Assembly: GCF_014207355.1 (NCBI RefSeq)
Contig: NZ_JACHEF010000003.1
Location: forward strand, 99,763 to 163,762
DNA: 64,000 bases
Direction of reading: 5' to 3'
From: Mesorhizobium sangaii
Lineage (GTDB): Bacteria; Pseudomonadota; Alphaproteobacteria; Rhizobiales; Rhizobiaceae
Shown here: one piece after another, positions 38,957 to 47,214 of the stretch
Numbering within the stretch: the first letter of the stretch is position 1
How the letters are laid out: every line of letters starts with the position of its first letter
The notes under the pieces: generated by a model
Seen by the model: only the letters and a program-made list of their open reading frames with translations
What the model was told of the DNA's origin: nothing
The model's database searches: none
Translations under genes and position numbers: made by a program

Positions 38957-39322
38957 GGGTGGATCCGGCTGGTATCCGGACCCTGTGCCATGACAATCGC
39001 CGCAACCGCACCACGGTGCTCTTTCCCCAGCGACATGCGCTGTCGCGCCACCTGAACCGGTATGCTGTTGGTTTTGACGCGATCGGCGTTATCGGCCCAG
39101 GGCTCGGCGATGTCCGCCTCTGGCGACGTCAGGCCGGTAGGAGAGCGCGTATTTCGTTTGATATTCCGTGCGTTAGGACCATAGGTTCGCAAATCGAATC
39201 GTGCTGCCGCGCCATCTCTGGATTGAGCGGCGGATTCTCCCCAAAAGCGGTTTCCACTTTTGGGTCCGATGCTCTAGACCTGAGACGCACCTTTTCCGGG
39301 ATTGCGATGGCGGGAGGCGCTG
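38957..39322. other. Intergenic region, divergent LuxR-type gene / mgtE
   Basis: 366 bases without a supported gene. It holds a copy of the palindromic repeat (39239-39279) and presumably the promoters of both flanking genes. I looked for an M-box or similar Mg2+ element before mgtE and saw none that I could support. Confidence 0.5.
39239..39279. repeat. Interspersed palindromic repeat, copy 2
   Basis: CCCAAAAG (39240-39247) pairs with CTTTTGGG (39257-39264) around CGGTTTCCA, followed by TCCGATGCTCTAGA. It matches the layout of the element at 23549-23587 and resembles a palindrome common between rhizobial genes. Confidence 0.6.
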
Positions 39323-40741
39323 GTGGAAGGCCAGGACGAACGGACGACCGGCGCCAGGGCCGTTGAAGACGCCCACGCCGATATTTATGGCGAGGATGGC
39401 GCCGTCCTTTCGTCCTTCCTTGCCCAGATCGGCGCGGCGATCGCCGACCGCGACACGCTCACGCTCAAGCATGAAGTCGATCACCTGCACCAGTCGGAGC
39501 TCGGCGACCTGCTCGAGGCGCTGCATCCCGAACAGCGCCGCGCGCTGGTCGAGTTGCTGGGCGCCGATTTCGACTTCTCCGCGCTGACCGAGGTCGATGA
39601 GGCGATCCGTATGGAGATCGTCGACAATCTGCCCAATGCTCAGATCGCCCAGGCGGTGCAGGAGCTCGATTCCGACGACGCGGTCTACATTCTTGAAGAC
39701 CTCGAGAAGGAAGACCAGGACGAGATCCTGTCGCAACTGCCGTTCACCGAGCGGATCAGGCTGCGCCGTTCGCTCGACTATCCGGAAGAGACGGCTGGCC
39801 GCCGCATGCAGACCGAGTTCGTCGCGGTGCCGCCGTTCTGGACGATCGGCCAGACCATCGACTACATGCGCGAGGACAAGAACCTGCCTGAGCGCTTCAG
39901 CCAGATCTTCGTCATCGATCCGACCTTCAAGCTGCTCGGCGCCATCGACCTCGACCAGATCCTGCGGACCAAGCGCGCGGTCAAGGTCGAGGAGGTCATG
40001 CATGAGACGCGGCACGCCATTCCCGCCACCATGGACCAGGAAGAGGCGGCGCGGGAATTCGAACAGTACGACCTTCTGTCTGCCGCGGTCGTCGACGAGA
40101 ACGAGCGGCTGGTCGGCGTGCTGACCATCGACGACGTCGTCGACGTCATCCAGCAGGAAGCGGAAGAGGATCTGCTGCGCATGGGCGGTGTCGGCGACGA
40201 AGAGCTCTCTGACAGCATCCTTTCGACCTCGCGCTCGCGCGTGCCCTGGCTGCTGGTCAACCTCTTGACGGCATTCCTGGCGGCTTCGGTGATCGGCCTG
40301 TTCGACCGCACGATCGAGCATATCGTGGCGCTGGCGGTGCTGATGCCGATCGTCGCCGGCATGGGCGGCAATGCCGGCTCGCAGACCATGACCGTCACCG
40401 TGCGTGCGCTGGCGACCAAGGACATCGACATCTACAATGCCGGCCGCATCATCCGCCGCGAGATGGGTGTCGGGTTCATCAACGGCATCGTCTTTGCCAT
40501 CCTGATCGGCATCGTCGCAGCGGCCTGGTTCCACGACAACAATCTGGGCGGCATTATCGCGGCGGCGATGATCATCAACATGTTTGCGGCCGCTTTGGCC
40601 GGCATCCTGATCCCGCTGCTGCTCGACCGTTTCAAGATCGATCCGGCGGTCGCTTCGGCGGTCTTCGTCACCACGGTCACCGATGTCGTCGGCTTCTTTG
40701 CCTTTCTCGGCATTGCCACGTGGTGGTTTGCGGTGTCTTGA
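39323..40741 (+). CDS. mgtE: Magnesium transporter MgtE
   Basis: Mg2+ channel/transporter of 472 residues. It has an N-terminal superhelical domain with LHPEQRRALVELLG and DSDDAVYILEDLEKED repeats, two CBS domains (about 135-260) and five C-terminal helices. The pore motif MPIVAGMGGNAGSQT and VTTVTDVVGFFAFLG are intact. I chose the GTG at 39323, which follows GGGAGG; a TTG at 39302 in the same frame is the alternative. CBS-domain Mg2+ binding should gate it, so no other regulation is required. Confidence 0.93.
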   Translation: MEGQDERTTGARAVEDAHADIYGEDGAVLSSFLAQIGAAIADRDTLTLKHEVDHLHQSELGDLLEALHPEQRRALVELLGADFDFSALTEVDEAIRMEIVDNLPNAQIAQAVQELDSDDAVYILEDLEKEDQDEILSQLPFTERIRLRRSLDYPEETAGRRMQTEFVAVPPFWTIGQTIDYMREDKNLPERFSQIFVIDPTFKLLGAIDLDQILRTKRAVKVEEVMHETRHAIPATMDQEEAAREFEQYDLLSAAVVDENERLVGVLTIDDVVDVIQQEAEEDLLRMGGVGDEELSDSILSTSRSRVPWLLVNLLTAFLAASVIGLFDRTIEHIVALAVLMPIVAGMGGNAGSQTMTVTVRALATKDIDIYNAGRIIRREMGVGFINGIVFAILIGIVAAAWFHDNNLGGIIAAAMIINMFAAALAGILIPLLLDRFKIDPAVASAVFVTTVTDVVGFFAFLGIATWWFAVS

Positions 40742-40760
40742 AGGCGCATCGTGCCCTCAA

Positions 40761-40791
40761 TTGACTTTTACGTAAACGCCGTGCGAGGCTT
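40761..40791 (+). promoter_or_regulatory. MerR-type promoter with TTTACGTAAA palindrome
   Basis: TTGACT at 40761-40766 is followed by a perfect ten-base palindrome TTTACGTAAA (40767-40776), and AGGCTT at 40786-40791 could serve as -10 with a 19-base spacer. The long spacer with an embedded palindrome is the layout used by MerR-family activators, and TTTACGTAAA resembles the reported LiuR-type operator core. It probably serves autoregulation of the gene at 40882. Confidence 0.5.
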
Positions 40792-40881
40792 GCGCGGGGT
40801 GCCATGTCGATTCCGGCATGGCATGGGTTTGGTTCGACGCCGCATGGCGATCACCCGGGATTCCGGGGTGTGGGAGTGACA

Positions 40882-41268
40882 ATGCGGGAATATTATTCGA
40901 TCACCGAACTGACCCGCGAATTCGACGTGTCGACGCGGACGCTGCGCTTCTATGAGGATGAGGGGCTGGTGCAGCCGGTGCGGCGCGGCCGCACGCGGTT
41001 GTTTCGCCCGTCTGATCGCCACCTCATTCGGCAGATCATGCGGGGAAAACGGCTCGGCTTCTCGATCAATGAGATCCGCGAAATCATCCAGATGTACAAG
41101 GAGCCGCCCGGCGAGGTCGGTCAACTCAAGCTGATGATCAAGCGCATCGAGGAAAAGCGCGAGGATCTGCGACAGAAGCGCCGCGACCTCGAGGAGACGC
41201 TGGCCGAACTCGACCAGGCCGAGGAATCCTGTGTCGAGCGGCTCGTCGAACTCGGCGTCAACACGTAG
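40882..41268 (+). CDS. MerR family transcriptional regulator
   Basis: A 128-residue regulator. The N-terminal winged helix (YYSITELTREFDVSTRTLRFYEDEGLVQPVRRG split as SITELTREF..TLRFYEDEGL) is followed by a long coiled-coil dimerisation helix (about 80-120, rich in KRIEEKREDLRQKRRDLEE). No cysteine-rich metal site is present apart from one Cys near 118, so it is unlikely to be a metal or redox sensor. The shape fits LiuR/PA-type MerR proteins that control branched-chain or fatty acid catabolism in alphaproteobacteria; no such target lies nearby. Confidence 0.85.
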   Translation: MREYYSITELTREFDVSTRTLRFYEDEGLVQPVRRGRTRLFRPSDRHLIRQIMRGKRLGFSINEIREIIQMYKEPPGEVGQLKLMIKRIEEKREDLRQKRRDLEETLAELDQAEESCVERLVELGVNT

Positions 41269-41274
41269 CGCTGT

Positions 41275-41751
41275 TCAAATCCAGCGCCGCACTCTTTTGG
41301 CGTAATCCCGGTATTTCTTGCCGAACTTTGCCGCCAGCACCTTTTCCTCGCCCTCGATGGCGATCTTTTGCGTGGCATAGGCCGCGATGAAGGCGAGCGG
41401 CAGGAACCATACGATCCCCGAGACAAAGGCGACGCCGATCAACAGCAGCGTGTTGGCCAGATACATCGGATTGCGGGTGATGCCGAAGGGGCCCGTGGTA
41501 ACCAGGTGATCGGGCACCGCGTTGGGGTTGAGCGTGGTCTTGGCCCGAATCATGGTTCGGATCGCGGTGAACCAGAGTGCCGCGACGCCGAGCAGGGCCA
41601 CCCAGCCGGCGGCGAACAGGATATCGCCCAAGAGGTCGCCAATCCAGGGCAGGGGATAGAGCAGGCCGAGTGCGATGCTGATGGCGATGGCCGCGACGTA
41701 GATCACCGGCGGCCACGGTATGAGCCCTGCCTTCGGCTGGTTCTCGGTCAT
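41275..41751 (-). CDS. Isoprenylcysteine carboxylmethyltransferase-family membrane protein
   Basis: A 158-residue membrane protein with four to five helices and the family motif GPFGITRNPMYLANTLL (near 90-106), plus the C-terminal EEKVLAAKFGKKYRDYAKRV signature. ICMT/PEMT-like proteins methylate lipid or prenylated substrates with S-adenosylmethionine. Bacterial members are mostly uncharacterised. It overlaps the next minus-strand gene by four bases and converges with the MerR gene six bases away. Confidence 0.85.
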   Translation of the reverse strand: MTENQPKAGLIPWPPVIYVAAIAISIALGLLYPLPWIGDLLGDILFAAGWVALLGVAALWFTAIRTMIRAKTTLNPNAVPDHLVTTGPFGITRNPMYLANTLLLIGVAFVSGIVWFLPLAFIAAYATQKIAIEGEEKVLAAKFGKKYRDYAKRVRRWI

Positions 41752-42746
41752 TTGACCCCTCCCTCCGTCATCTTGTCTTCAGTCTTGGCGGTGCACATAC
41801 CGGCGAGATCGGATATATGCGTCTTCCATTCCGCAGTCTGGTCGTTGTTGTAGAGCCGATCAAGCGAGGCCTCGCCCTCCAGCGTGTCGAGCATGCAGAC
41901 ACAGTAGCTCGAACAGAACTCGGTGTCGCGCGACTGCTCGCAAGACAACTGGCAGGTTTTCAGGAAGTTCACCTGCGGGGTTTCGACCTTGGCCGGCATG
42001 ACTTGCGCGAACAGCCACACACAGCCGATCAGCAGCGGCTGGTGGATCAGGTAGAAGGCCAGGCTGTGGCGGCCGATGAAGACCAGCGGGTTGGCCCAGC
42101 GGCCGGGCGCGAATTCGGCAAGCCGGGCAAGCAGGCCCGAAGCGGTGGCGAGTTTCGTCACCGCGATGCCTGCAAGTACGGCGCCGAACCACGGAAACAG
42201 CGGCACGTAGTCGTTGGAACGCGGATTGACCGCCGACAGGCCGATCCACCACAGCCACGGATGGTCGAAGGCCTCGAGGCGCAGATAGACGGGCGCTGCG
42301 ATGACCAGCGCTGCCATAACCAACGTCAGCAGCGCCGGCAGCCGCAGGAAGGCGAGGCCGAGCAGGCTGGCCAGCGCAATCTCGTGCAGGATGCCGAAGA
42401 AGATAAAACCGTCCGGGGTTGCAATGCGGGTGACAACCGAAATGGCGATCGCCGCTCCGGCGACCATGGCGAAACGCTTCCAGAAGCCGTTCCAGCGGAT
42501 TTGCCGGCCATGGGCGAGGTACAGGCTGACGCCGACCAGGAACAGGAAGGTCGAGGCGATGCAACGCGCGTAGATCTTCCACCAGCCGAATGCGGTGAGG
42601 CCGGGATCGGTATAGCCGAAGAATTCCAGGTCCCAGGTGAAATGGTAGCTCGCCATGGCGATGAGCGCGATACCGCGCACGATGTCGATGGCGACGATGC
42701 GCTTCGGTCGATCCTGAATGGGTGCGGTCGGCGTGTGGATGCTCAT
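41748..42746 (-). CDS. DUF1624 (heparan-alpha-glucosaminide acetyltransferase-like) membrane protein with Cys-rich tail
   Basis: A 332-residue membrane protein. The N-terminal IDIVRGIALIAMASYHFTWD motif and C-terminal GRHSLAFYLIHQPLL motif identify the DUF1624/HGSNAT-related acyltransferase family. About eight helices are visible. The last 70 residues are soluble and unusual: C265-x3-C269, then C278-x3-C282 and C284, with a further C318. That is a twin CX3C pattern. The substrate is unknown. It is coupled to the downstream ICMT-like gene by a four-base overlap. Confidence 0.83.
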   Translation of the reverse strand: MSIHTPTAPIQDRPKRIVAIDIVRGIALIAMASYHFTWDLEFFGYTDPGLTAFGWWKIYARCIASTFLFLVGVSLYLAHGRQIRWNGFWKRFAMVAGAAIAISVVTRIATPDGFIFFGILHEIALASLLGLAFLRLPALLTLVMAALVIAAPVYLRLEAFDHPWLWWIGLSAVNPRSNDYVPLFPWFGAVLAGIAVTKLATASGLLARLAEFAPGRWANPLVFIGRHSLAFYLIHQPLLIGCVWLFAQVMPAKVETPQVNFLKTCQLSCEQSRDTEFCSSYCVCMLDTLEGEASLDRLYNNDQTAEWKTHISDLAGMCTAKTEDKMTEGGVK

Positions 42747-42982
42747 GATCTCGTATTCTGATTCAGCCCCGCAAGACGACTATCACGGTTGCCCCGGACA
42801 AAAGAAGGCCAGCAGCTTCGGGTATAGGCTGCGCTGCAGACGCTGGATCAGGCGCTGCTTTAGGCCAGCGCCGGAAAGCCTTTGGCCGACTTCGCTTTTT
42901 GCGGGATAGGCGTCGGTTTCCTGTTACCCGCACAGGGATCACCACGGCAGATTTGACCCGCTGATTCTGCTTTGGGGAAGCA

Positions 42983-44182
42983 ATGTCCACCCATGTGCGC
43001 CACCCGATCTGGCTACCGGCGTTGCGGCCGGCCGACGCGCGCACCTTCGCTTCGCTCTATGCGGTCGAATCGTTCGCCCGCGCCACGGTGTCGAGCGTCA
43101 TCCCAATACAGGCCTTCGAGATCCTGCATAACGAGCAGATAGTCTCGATCCTCTACACCATCGTGGCGATGCTAGGCCTGTCGGTGACGCTGTTCATGCC
43201 GATGCTGATCCGCCGCTTTGCCCGGCGCTGGGTCTACACGGCCGGCGCCTGCCTGCTGGCCATCGGCTCGCTGTTCTTCGTCACCCATACGCTGGCCGGA
43301 CAACTGGCCGGCATGCTGTGCCGGGTGATGGGCGCCAGCGCTCTGTCAATCACGCTCAACCTCTACATCATGGACCACATCCGCAAGACCGACTTCATGC
43401 AGGCCGAATCGCTGCGCATGGCGTGGTCGATGTTTGCCTGGACCGGCGGGCCGACACTGGGCATCTTCCTCTACACGCGCTTCGGCATCTATGCCGCGCA
43501 TGGTGCGGTGGCGCTGTTCGCGATGGCCTTGCTGGCGCTGTTCTGGACCTATCGGCTCGGCGACAACCCGTCGATCCGCCCAGGCAAGACGCGGCCGGCC
43601 AATCCGCTCGCCAACATTGGCCGCTTCGTCGCCCAGCCCAGGTTGCGGCTGGCCTGGCTGATTGCGTTCGGCCGCTCCTGTTTCTGGACGACGTTTTTCG
43701 TCTACGGGCCGCTGTTCATGGTGATCACCGGCGAGGGCAAGCTGGCCGGCGGCCTTTTGGTTTCAGCCGGCAACGCGCTGCTGTTCATGGCCATCTTTTG
43801 GGGCAAGGCAGGAAAACGCTTTGGTGGCCGCAGGACCATGACATTTGCCTATTTCGCCATGTCGGCGATGCTTCTGGCCGCCGGTGCGGTCGGCGAAACC
43901 GTACCGCTGCTGACCGGTGGCTTGCTGCTTTGTGGCGCCTTCTTCACCATTGCGCTGGATGCGCTGGGCTCGACCGCCTTCATGCGCTCGGTGCGATCCT
44001 ATGAAAGGTCGCAGATGGCGGCGGTCTACCGGACCTATCTCGACTTTTCCGAACTCACGCCGCCGCTGGTCTATTCAGTGGTGCTGGCGTTCTTCGGGCT
44101 GGGGTCGGTGTTCATCACGCTCGGCCTGCTGGCGGCGTTTTGCGGCTTCGTGACGTGGCGATACCTGCCGAAATCGCTGTGA
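42983..44182 (+). CDS. MFS transporter
   Basis: A 399-residue major facilitator protein with about twelve predicted helices. A short basic loop sits between helices 2 and 3 (LIRRFARRWVYTAG) and a long central loop lies near residue 190-210. No motif fixes the substrate. It is transcribed divergently from the DUF1624 gene (236 bases between) and its last 68 bases overlap, on the opposite strand, the end of the Rieske oxygenase gene. Confidence 0.88.
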   Translation: MSTHVRHPIWLPALRPADARTFASLYAVESFARATVSSVIPIQAFEILHNEQIVSILYTIVAMLGLSVTLFMPMLIRRFARRWVYTAGACLLAIGSLFFVTHTLAGQLAGMLCRVMGASALSITLNLYIMDHIRKTDFMQAESLRMAWSMFAWTGGPTLGIFLYTRFGIYAAHGAVALFAMALLALFWTYRLGDNPSIRPGKTRPANPLANIGRFVAQPRLRLAWLIAFGRSCFWTTFFVYGPLFMVITGEGKLAGGLLVSAGNALLFMAIFWGKAGKRFGGRRTMTFAYFAMSAMLLAAGAVGETVPLLTGGLLLCGAFFTIALDALGSTAFMRSVRSYERSQMAAVYRTYLDFSELTPPLVYSVVLAFFGLGSVFITLGLLAAFCGFVTWRYLPKSL

Positions 44183-45362
44183 TCTTCAGGGCTTGGGGGG
44201 TAACCGCTGCGTGCCGTTCGCGGATCCAGTTGTGGAAGCGGTGCAGGTCGTACTCCTCGGGCATCAGCACGCCGGCCGCATGGCGAATCGAGCGCAGGCC
44301 TTTCTGGTTGACCTCGCAGATCGCCGCATCCTCCTCCAGCACCTGTTTGCCGAAGGCGACGATGTTGTCGATGTCGGTTGCATCAAGCGCCTCAGGCGCA
44401 AACAGCCATTCTGCGACAAGCTCGGTCTGCTCGGGGCCGAGCGGCACCAGCCGCACGGTCCTGACATAGTCGACATGGCCGACGATGAACATCGAAGGCA
44501 GATTGGTGGCGTAGGTCTGGCCGGCTGCGCGTTCGGCTGATGTGAGGCCGGCAAAGATCGGCCCATGTGCCTGGCCATCGCGCGACCATGTCTGCGCTCC
44601 GGCGCGCAGGCCGCCGGAAAACTCCGGGGCGTCATTGTCAGCGTGGCGGGACCATTCGGGATCGTCATGGCGACCCATCAGGCCGCGCCCGTAGATCGGC
44701 ACCAGCCGCGATAGGTCCTTGTGGACGCCCGGACAATGCAGGCACTCGTTGAAGTTTTCCCAAAAGATCTTCCAGTTGCAGTTCATCACCTTGCGCAGCA
44801 CATGGCCGGTAACAAGCGTTTCCAGCGGCCAGTTGGCGAGACTGCCGGACGCCGGATCGAAGGATGTTTCCGCCGAGCCCGCGGCATCCTCCTGCAGATT
44901 GACGAAGACAAAACCGCGCCACACCGAGAGCGCCACGCGATAGAGCGGATGATCGGCCTTGTCGAAGCCTTCCGGCAGCGACTTGGACGGCACGCGCACC
45001 AGATCGCCGCGCAGCGAATAGGACCAGGCATGATATGGGCAGGTGATGAGCCGCGCCTTCAGCCGGCCTTCGCTTTCCTGGCAGAGCTGCGAACCACGGT
45101 GACGGCACGTGTTGTGAAGGGCGCGCAGTTCGCCGGTTTCGTCGCGCAGCAAGACGATTTCCTGCGTGCCGATGCGGAAGGTGCGGAAAGCAAGCGGCTG
45201 CGCAAGGTCGGCCTCGCGGCAGACCAGCAGCCAGCTTTTGTACCAGATGGCGTCGAGATCGCGCTGATAGCTGTCGGCATCCCAATAGGCCGACGATGGC
45301 AGCGTCGGTTCGGCCCGGGTCAGGCCGTTATAGGGATCGCGCTCGCTGGCAATGGGCTGCAT
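44115..45362 (-). CDS. Rieske [2Fe-2S] aromatic-ring-hydroxylating/betaine-type oxygenase, alpha subunit
   Basis: A 415-residue oxygenase. Rieske ligands are C86, H88, C108 and H111 (CRHRG and CPYHAW). The mononuclear iron site has N205-E206 with H209 and H214 (NECLHCPGVH). The layout matches GbcA/choline monooxygenase/stachydrine demethylase-type enzymes that remove N-methyl groups. No ferredoxin reductase partner is adjacent, so electrons must come from elsewhere. The 3' end overlaps the MFS gene tail to tail by 68 bases; the last 20 residues, past the conserved domain, lie in that overlap. Confidence 0.88.
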   Translation of the reverse strand: MQPIASERDPYNGLTRAEPTLPSSAYWDADSYQRDLDAIWYKSWLLVCREADLAQPLAFRTFRIGTQEIVLLRDETGELRALHNTCRHRGSQLCQESEGRLKARLITCPYHAWSYSLRGDLVRVPSKSLPEGFDKADHPLYRVALSVWRGFVFVNLQEDAAGSAETSFDPASGSLANWPLETLVTGHVLRKVMNCNWKIFWENFNECLHCPGVHKDLSRLVPIYGRGLMGRHDDPEWSRHADNDAPEFSGGLRAGAQTWSRDGQAHGPIFAGLTSAERAAGQTYATNLPSMFIVGHVDYVRTVRLVPLGPEQTELVAEWLFAPEALDATDIDNIVAFGKQVLEEDAAICEVNQKGLRSIRHAAGVLMPEEYDLHRFHNWIRERHAAVTPQALKITAISAGIATSRSRKTPPAGRA

Positions 45363-45515
45363 GGGTGGTTTCCTCTGAATTTTTCAGCCGACACCCGACC
45401 ACGGGAATTGTCAATTGTTGTGCCTGAGACCCGATTTATCTGGATGGCGCAATCGCGCTGGTTGTCGGCGGAATTTGGTTTGCCGGTCGCGGCGATTTTC
45501 CCTATAGTCGCGCTT

Positions 45516-45689
45516 GTCGTCGGTTCCGTTTGGAGCCAAGAGGGAATGCGGTGCGGGCGGACTTGTTGCCCAATGCCGTGGCTGCCCCCGCAACTGTGTA
45601 CGGTAGTCCACTCCATATGCCACTGAAGGTTTTTCTTCGGGAAGGTGGGGAAGGGCGTTGATCCGCGAGCCAGGAGACCTGCCGGCGAC
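45516..45689 (+). promoter_or_regulatory. Cobalamin (B12) riboswitch
   Basis: P1 is GTCGTCGG (45516-45523) with CCGGCGAC (45682-45689). Between them are GAGGGAATGCGGTG, GGCTGCCCCCGCAACTGT, GCCACTG, GGGAAGG and the signature GAGCCAGGAGACCTGCC. It lies 47 bases before cbtB. A further hairpin GCCCTC-GGGTG-GAGGGC (45707-45723) sits directly before the AAGGA ribosome site and may mask it. It should switch off cobalt uptake and the downstream cob genes when B12 is abundant. Confidence 0.97.
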
Positions 45690-45736
45690 AGGAAACTGAC
45701 TTCGATGCCCTCGGGTGGAGGGCGAAAGGACAAGAC

Positions 45737-45916
45737 ATGACTACCGCTTCCGTCTCCCTCGGCGCCTCCGTCTCCTCGCAGTCGCGCTTCATGCAGCTTG
45801 CACTCGTGGCGCTGCTTGGCATCTTCGTTGTCGGCTTTGTCGGATTCTCGCATATCGATGCGGTCCACAATGCGGCTCACGACTATCGCCATTCGATGGC
45901 GTTTCCCTGCCACTGA
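45737..45916 (+). CDS. cbtB: CbtB, cobalt transporter small subunit
   Basis: A 59-residue protein with one membrane helix (about 20-37) and the metal-binding C-terminal part of the family: H39, H44, the HD pair at 48-49 and the terminal FPCH. CbtA/CbtB are predicted cobalt importers under B12-riboswitch control. The AAGGACAAGAC sequence before the ATG is a clear ribosome site. It is the first gene after the riboswitch; cbtA follows after 15 bases. Confidence 0.93.
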   Translation: MTTASVSLGASVSSQSRFMQLALVALLGIFVVGFVGFSHIDAVHNAAHDYRHSMAFPCH

Positions 45917-45931
45917 CGAGGGTTTGACAAC

Positions 45932-46705
45932 ATGAACCTGTTTCGCAACGTCGTGTTCATCGCGGCGATCGCAGGGCTCGTGGCTGGCGTCGTTCTCGCC
46001 TGCCTGCAGGCCTATGCCACCGTGCCGCTGATCCTCAAGGCGGAAGTCTATGAACAGGCCGGCGGCGGCCATCACCACGACCATGCCGCTCCGGCCGCAA
46101 ACGATACCAATGCCATGAGCTCTGCCGCCCCGGCGCCGGCGGAAGCAGTCGCTCCGGCAGCGGAAGACGAAGGCTGGGCGCCGGCCGACGGTTTCGAGCG
46201 TTTCGCCTTCAGCGTGGTTGCCAATATTGTCACCGGCATTGGTTTCGCGTTGATCCTGGTCGCGGTTTCCGAATTCGCCGGCGGCATCGGCAATTGGCGC
46301 CAGGGCGTGTTCTGGGGCCTGGCCGGCTTTGCTGTGTTCACGCTGGCACCCGGCCTCGGCCTGCCACCGGAATTGCCTGCCATGCCGGCGGCCGATCTCA
46401 CGCAGCGCCAGATCTGGTGGTGGGCAACCGTGGTGGCGACCGCGGCTGGTCTCGGCCTGATCGCGTTCCGCAAGTCGCTGCCGCTCGCGATCCTTGCCGT
46501 CCTGCTGATCGTGGCGCCGCATGTCGTCGGCGCACCGCAGCCCGACAGTTTCGAGACGCCGATCCCGGAAGGCTTGCACCACCAGTTCGTGGTGGCGGTT
46601 ACGGTGACCAACCTGGTTTTCTGGCTGGTGCTCGGCGCCGTCGTCGGCGTGGTGCGCGGCCGCTTCACCGGCACCGCGACCAGCCTGCGCGACAGCTTTG
46701 CCTGA
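45932..46705 (+). CDS. cbtA: CbtA, cobalt transporter membrane subunit
   Basis: A 257-residue protein with about six helices. A histidine-rich loop near residue 47-51 (GGHHHDH) and an Ala/Pro-rich stretch separate the first helix from the rest. The motifs LGLPPELPAMPAADL and the C-terminal EGLHHQFVVAVTVTNLVFW carry further conserved acidic and histidine residues, consistent with Co2+ import. The stop overlaps the TTG start of cobU by eight bases. Confidence 0.93.
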   Translation: MNLFRNVVFIAAIAGLVAGVVLACLQAYATVPLILKAEVYEQAGGGHHHDHAAPAANDTNAMSSAAPAPAEAVAPAAEDEGWAPADGFERFAFSVVANIVTGIGFALILVAVSEFAGGIGNWRQGVFWGLAGFAVFTLAPGLGLPPELPAMPAADLTQRQIWWWATVVATAAGLGLIAFRKSLPLAILAVLLIVAPHVVGAPQPDSFETPIPEGLHHQFVVAVTVTNLVFWLVLGAVVGVVRGRFTGTATSLRDSFA

Positions 46706-47213
46706 TCGCAGCAAGCTGACCTTCATCATCGGAGGTGCGCGCTCCGGCAAGAGCGCGCATGCCGAAACCTTGGCGACGGTTCTACCTTCGCCATGGACCT
46801 ATGTCGCCACGGCGCAAGCCTATGATGACGAGATGCGTGAGCGTATTGCGTTACATCGATCGCGGCGCGGCAAGGGCTGGGCGACCATCGACACACCGCT
46901 CGATCTCGCCGGCACGCTCGAGGCCTTGCCGGACGATCAGCCGGTGCTTGTCGACTGCCTGACACTGTGGCTGACCAATCATATGCTGGCCGAACACGAC
47001 CTCGACCTTGAATGCCGCCGGCTGGCAGACGTGCTGTCGCGGCCGCGCGGGCCCTGGTTCGTCGTGTCCAATGAAGTCGGCCAAGGCATCGTGCCGGACA
47101 ACGCATTGGCGCGCCGTTTTCGCGATGCGGCCGGCCGGCTCAACCAGCAGGTCGCCGCTGTCGCCGATACGGTGCTGCTGATGGTGGCGGGGCTGCCGCT
47201 CAAGGTGAAATGA
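46698..47213 (+). CDS. cobU: Adenosylcobinamide kinase / adenosylcobinamide-phosphate guanylyltransferase
   Basis: Bifunctional enzyme (171 residues; called CobP in aerobic-pathway literature) that phosphorylates cobinamide and attaches GMP during nucleotide-loop assembly. The P-loop GGARSGKS is at 12-19, with VDCLTLWLTN and VVSNEVGQGIVP further on, all typical. The start is taken as TTG at 46698 because no ATG lies before the P-loop; this is the least certain part. cobO begins one base after the stop. Confidence 0.94.
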   Translation: MPDRSKLTFIIGGARSGKSAHAETLATVLPSPWTYVATAQAYDDEMRERIALHRSRRGKGWATIDTPLDLAGTLEALPDDQPVLVDCLTLWLTNHMLAEHDLDLECRRLADVLSRPRGPWFVVSNEVGQGIVPDNALARRFRDAAGRLNQQVAAVADTVLLMVAGLPLKVK

Positions 47214-47214
47214 G

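Noticed and set aside
39173..39322. Mg2+-sensing riboswitch before mgtE
   Set aside because: No M-box or ykoK-type conserved core could be recognised; only an interspersed palindrome is present.
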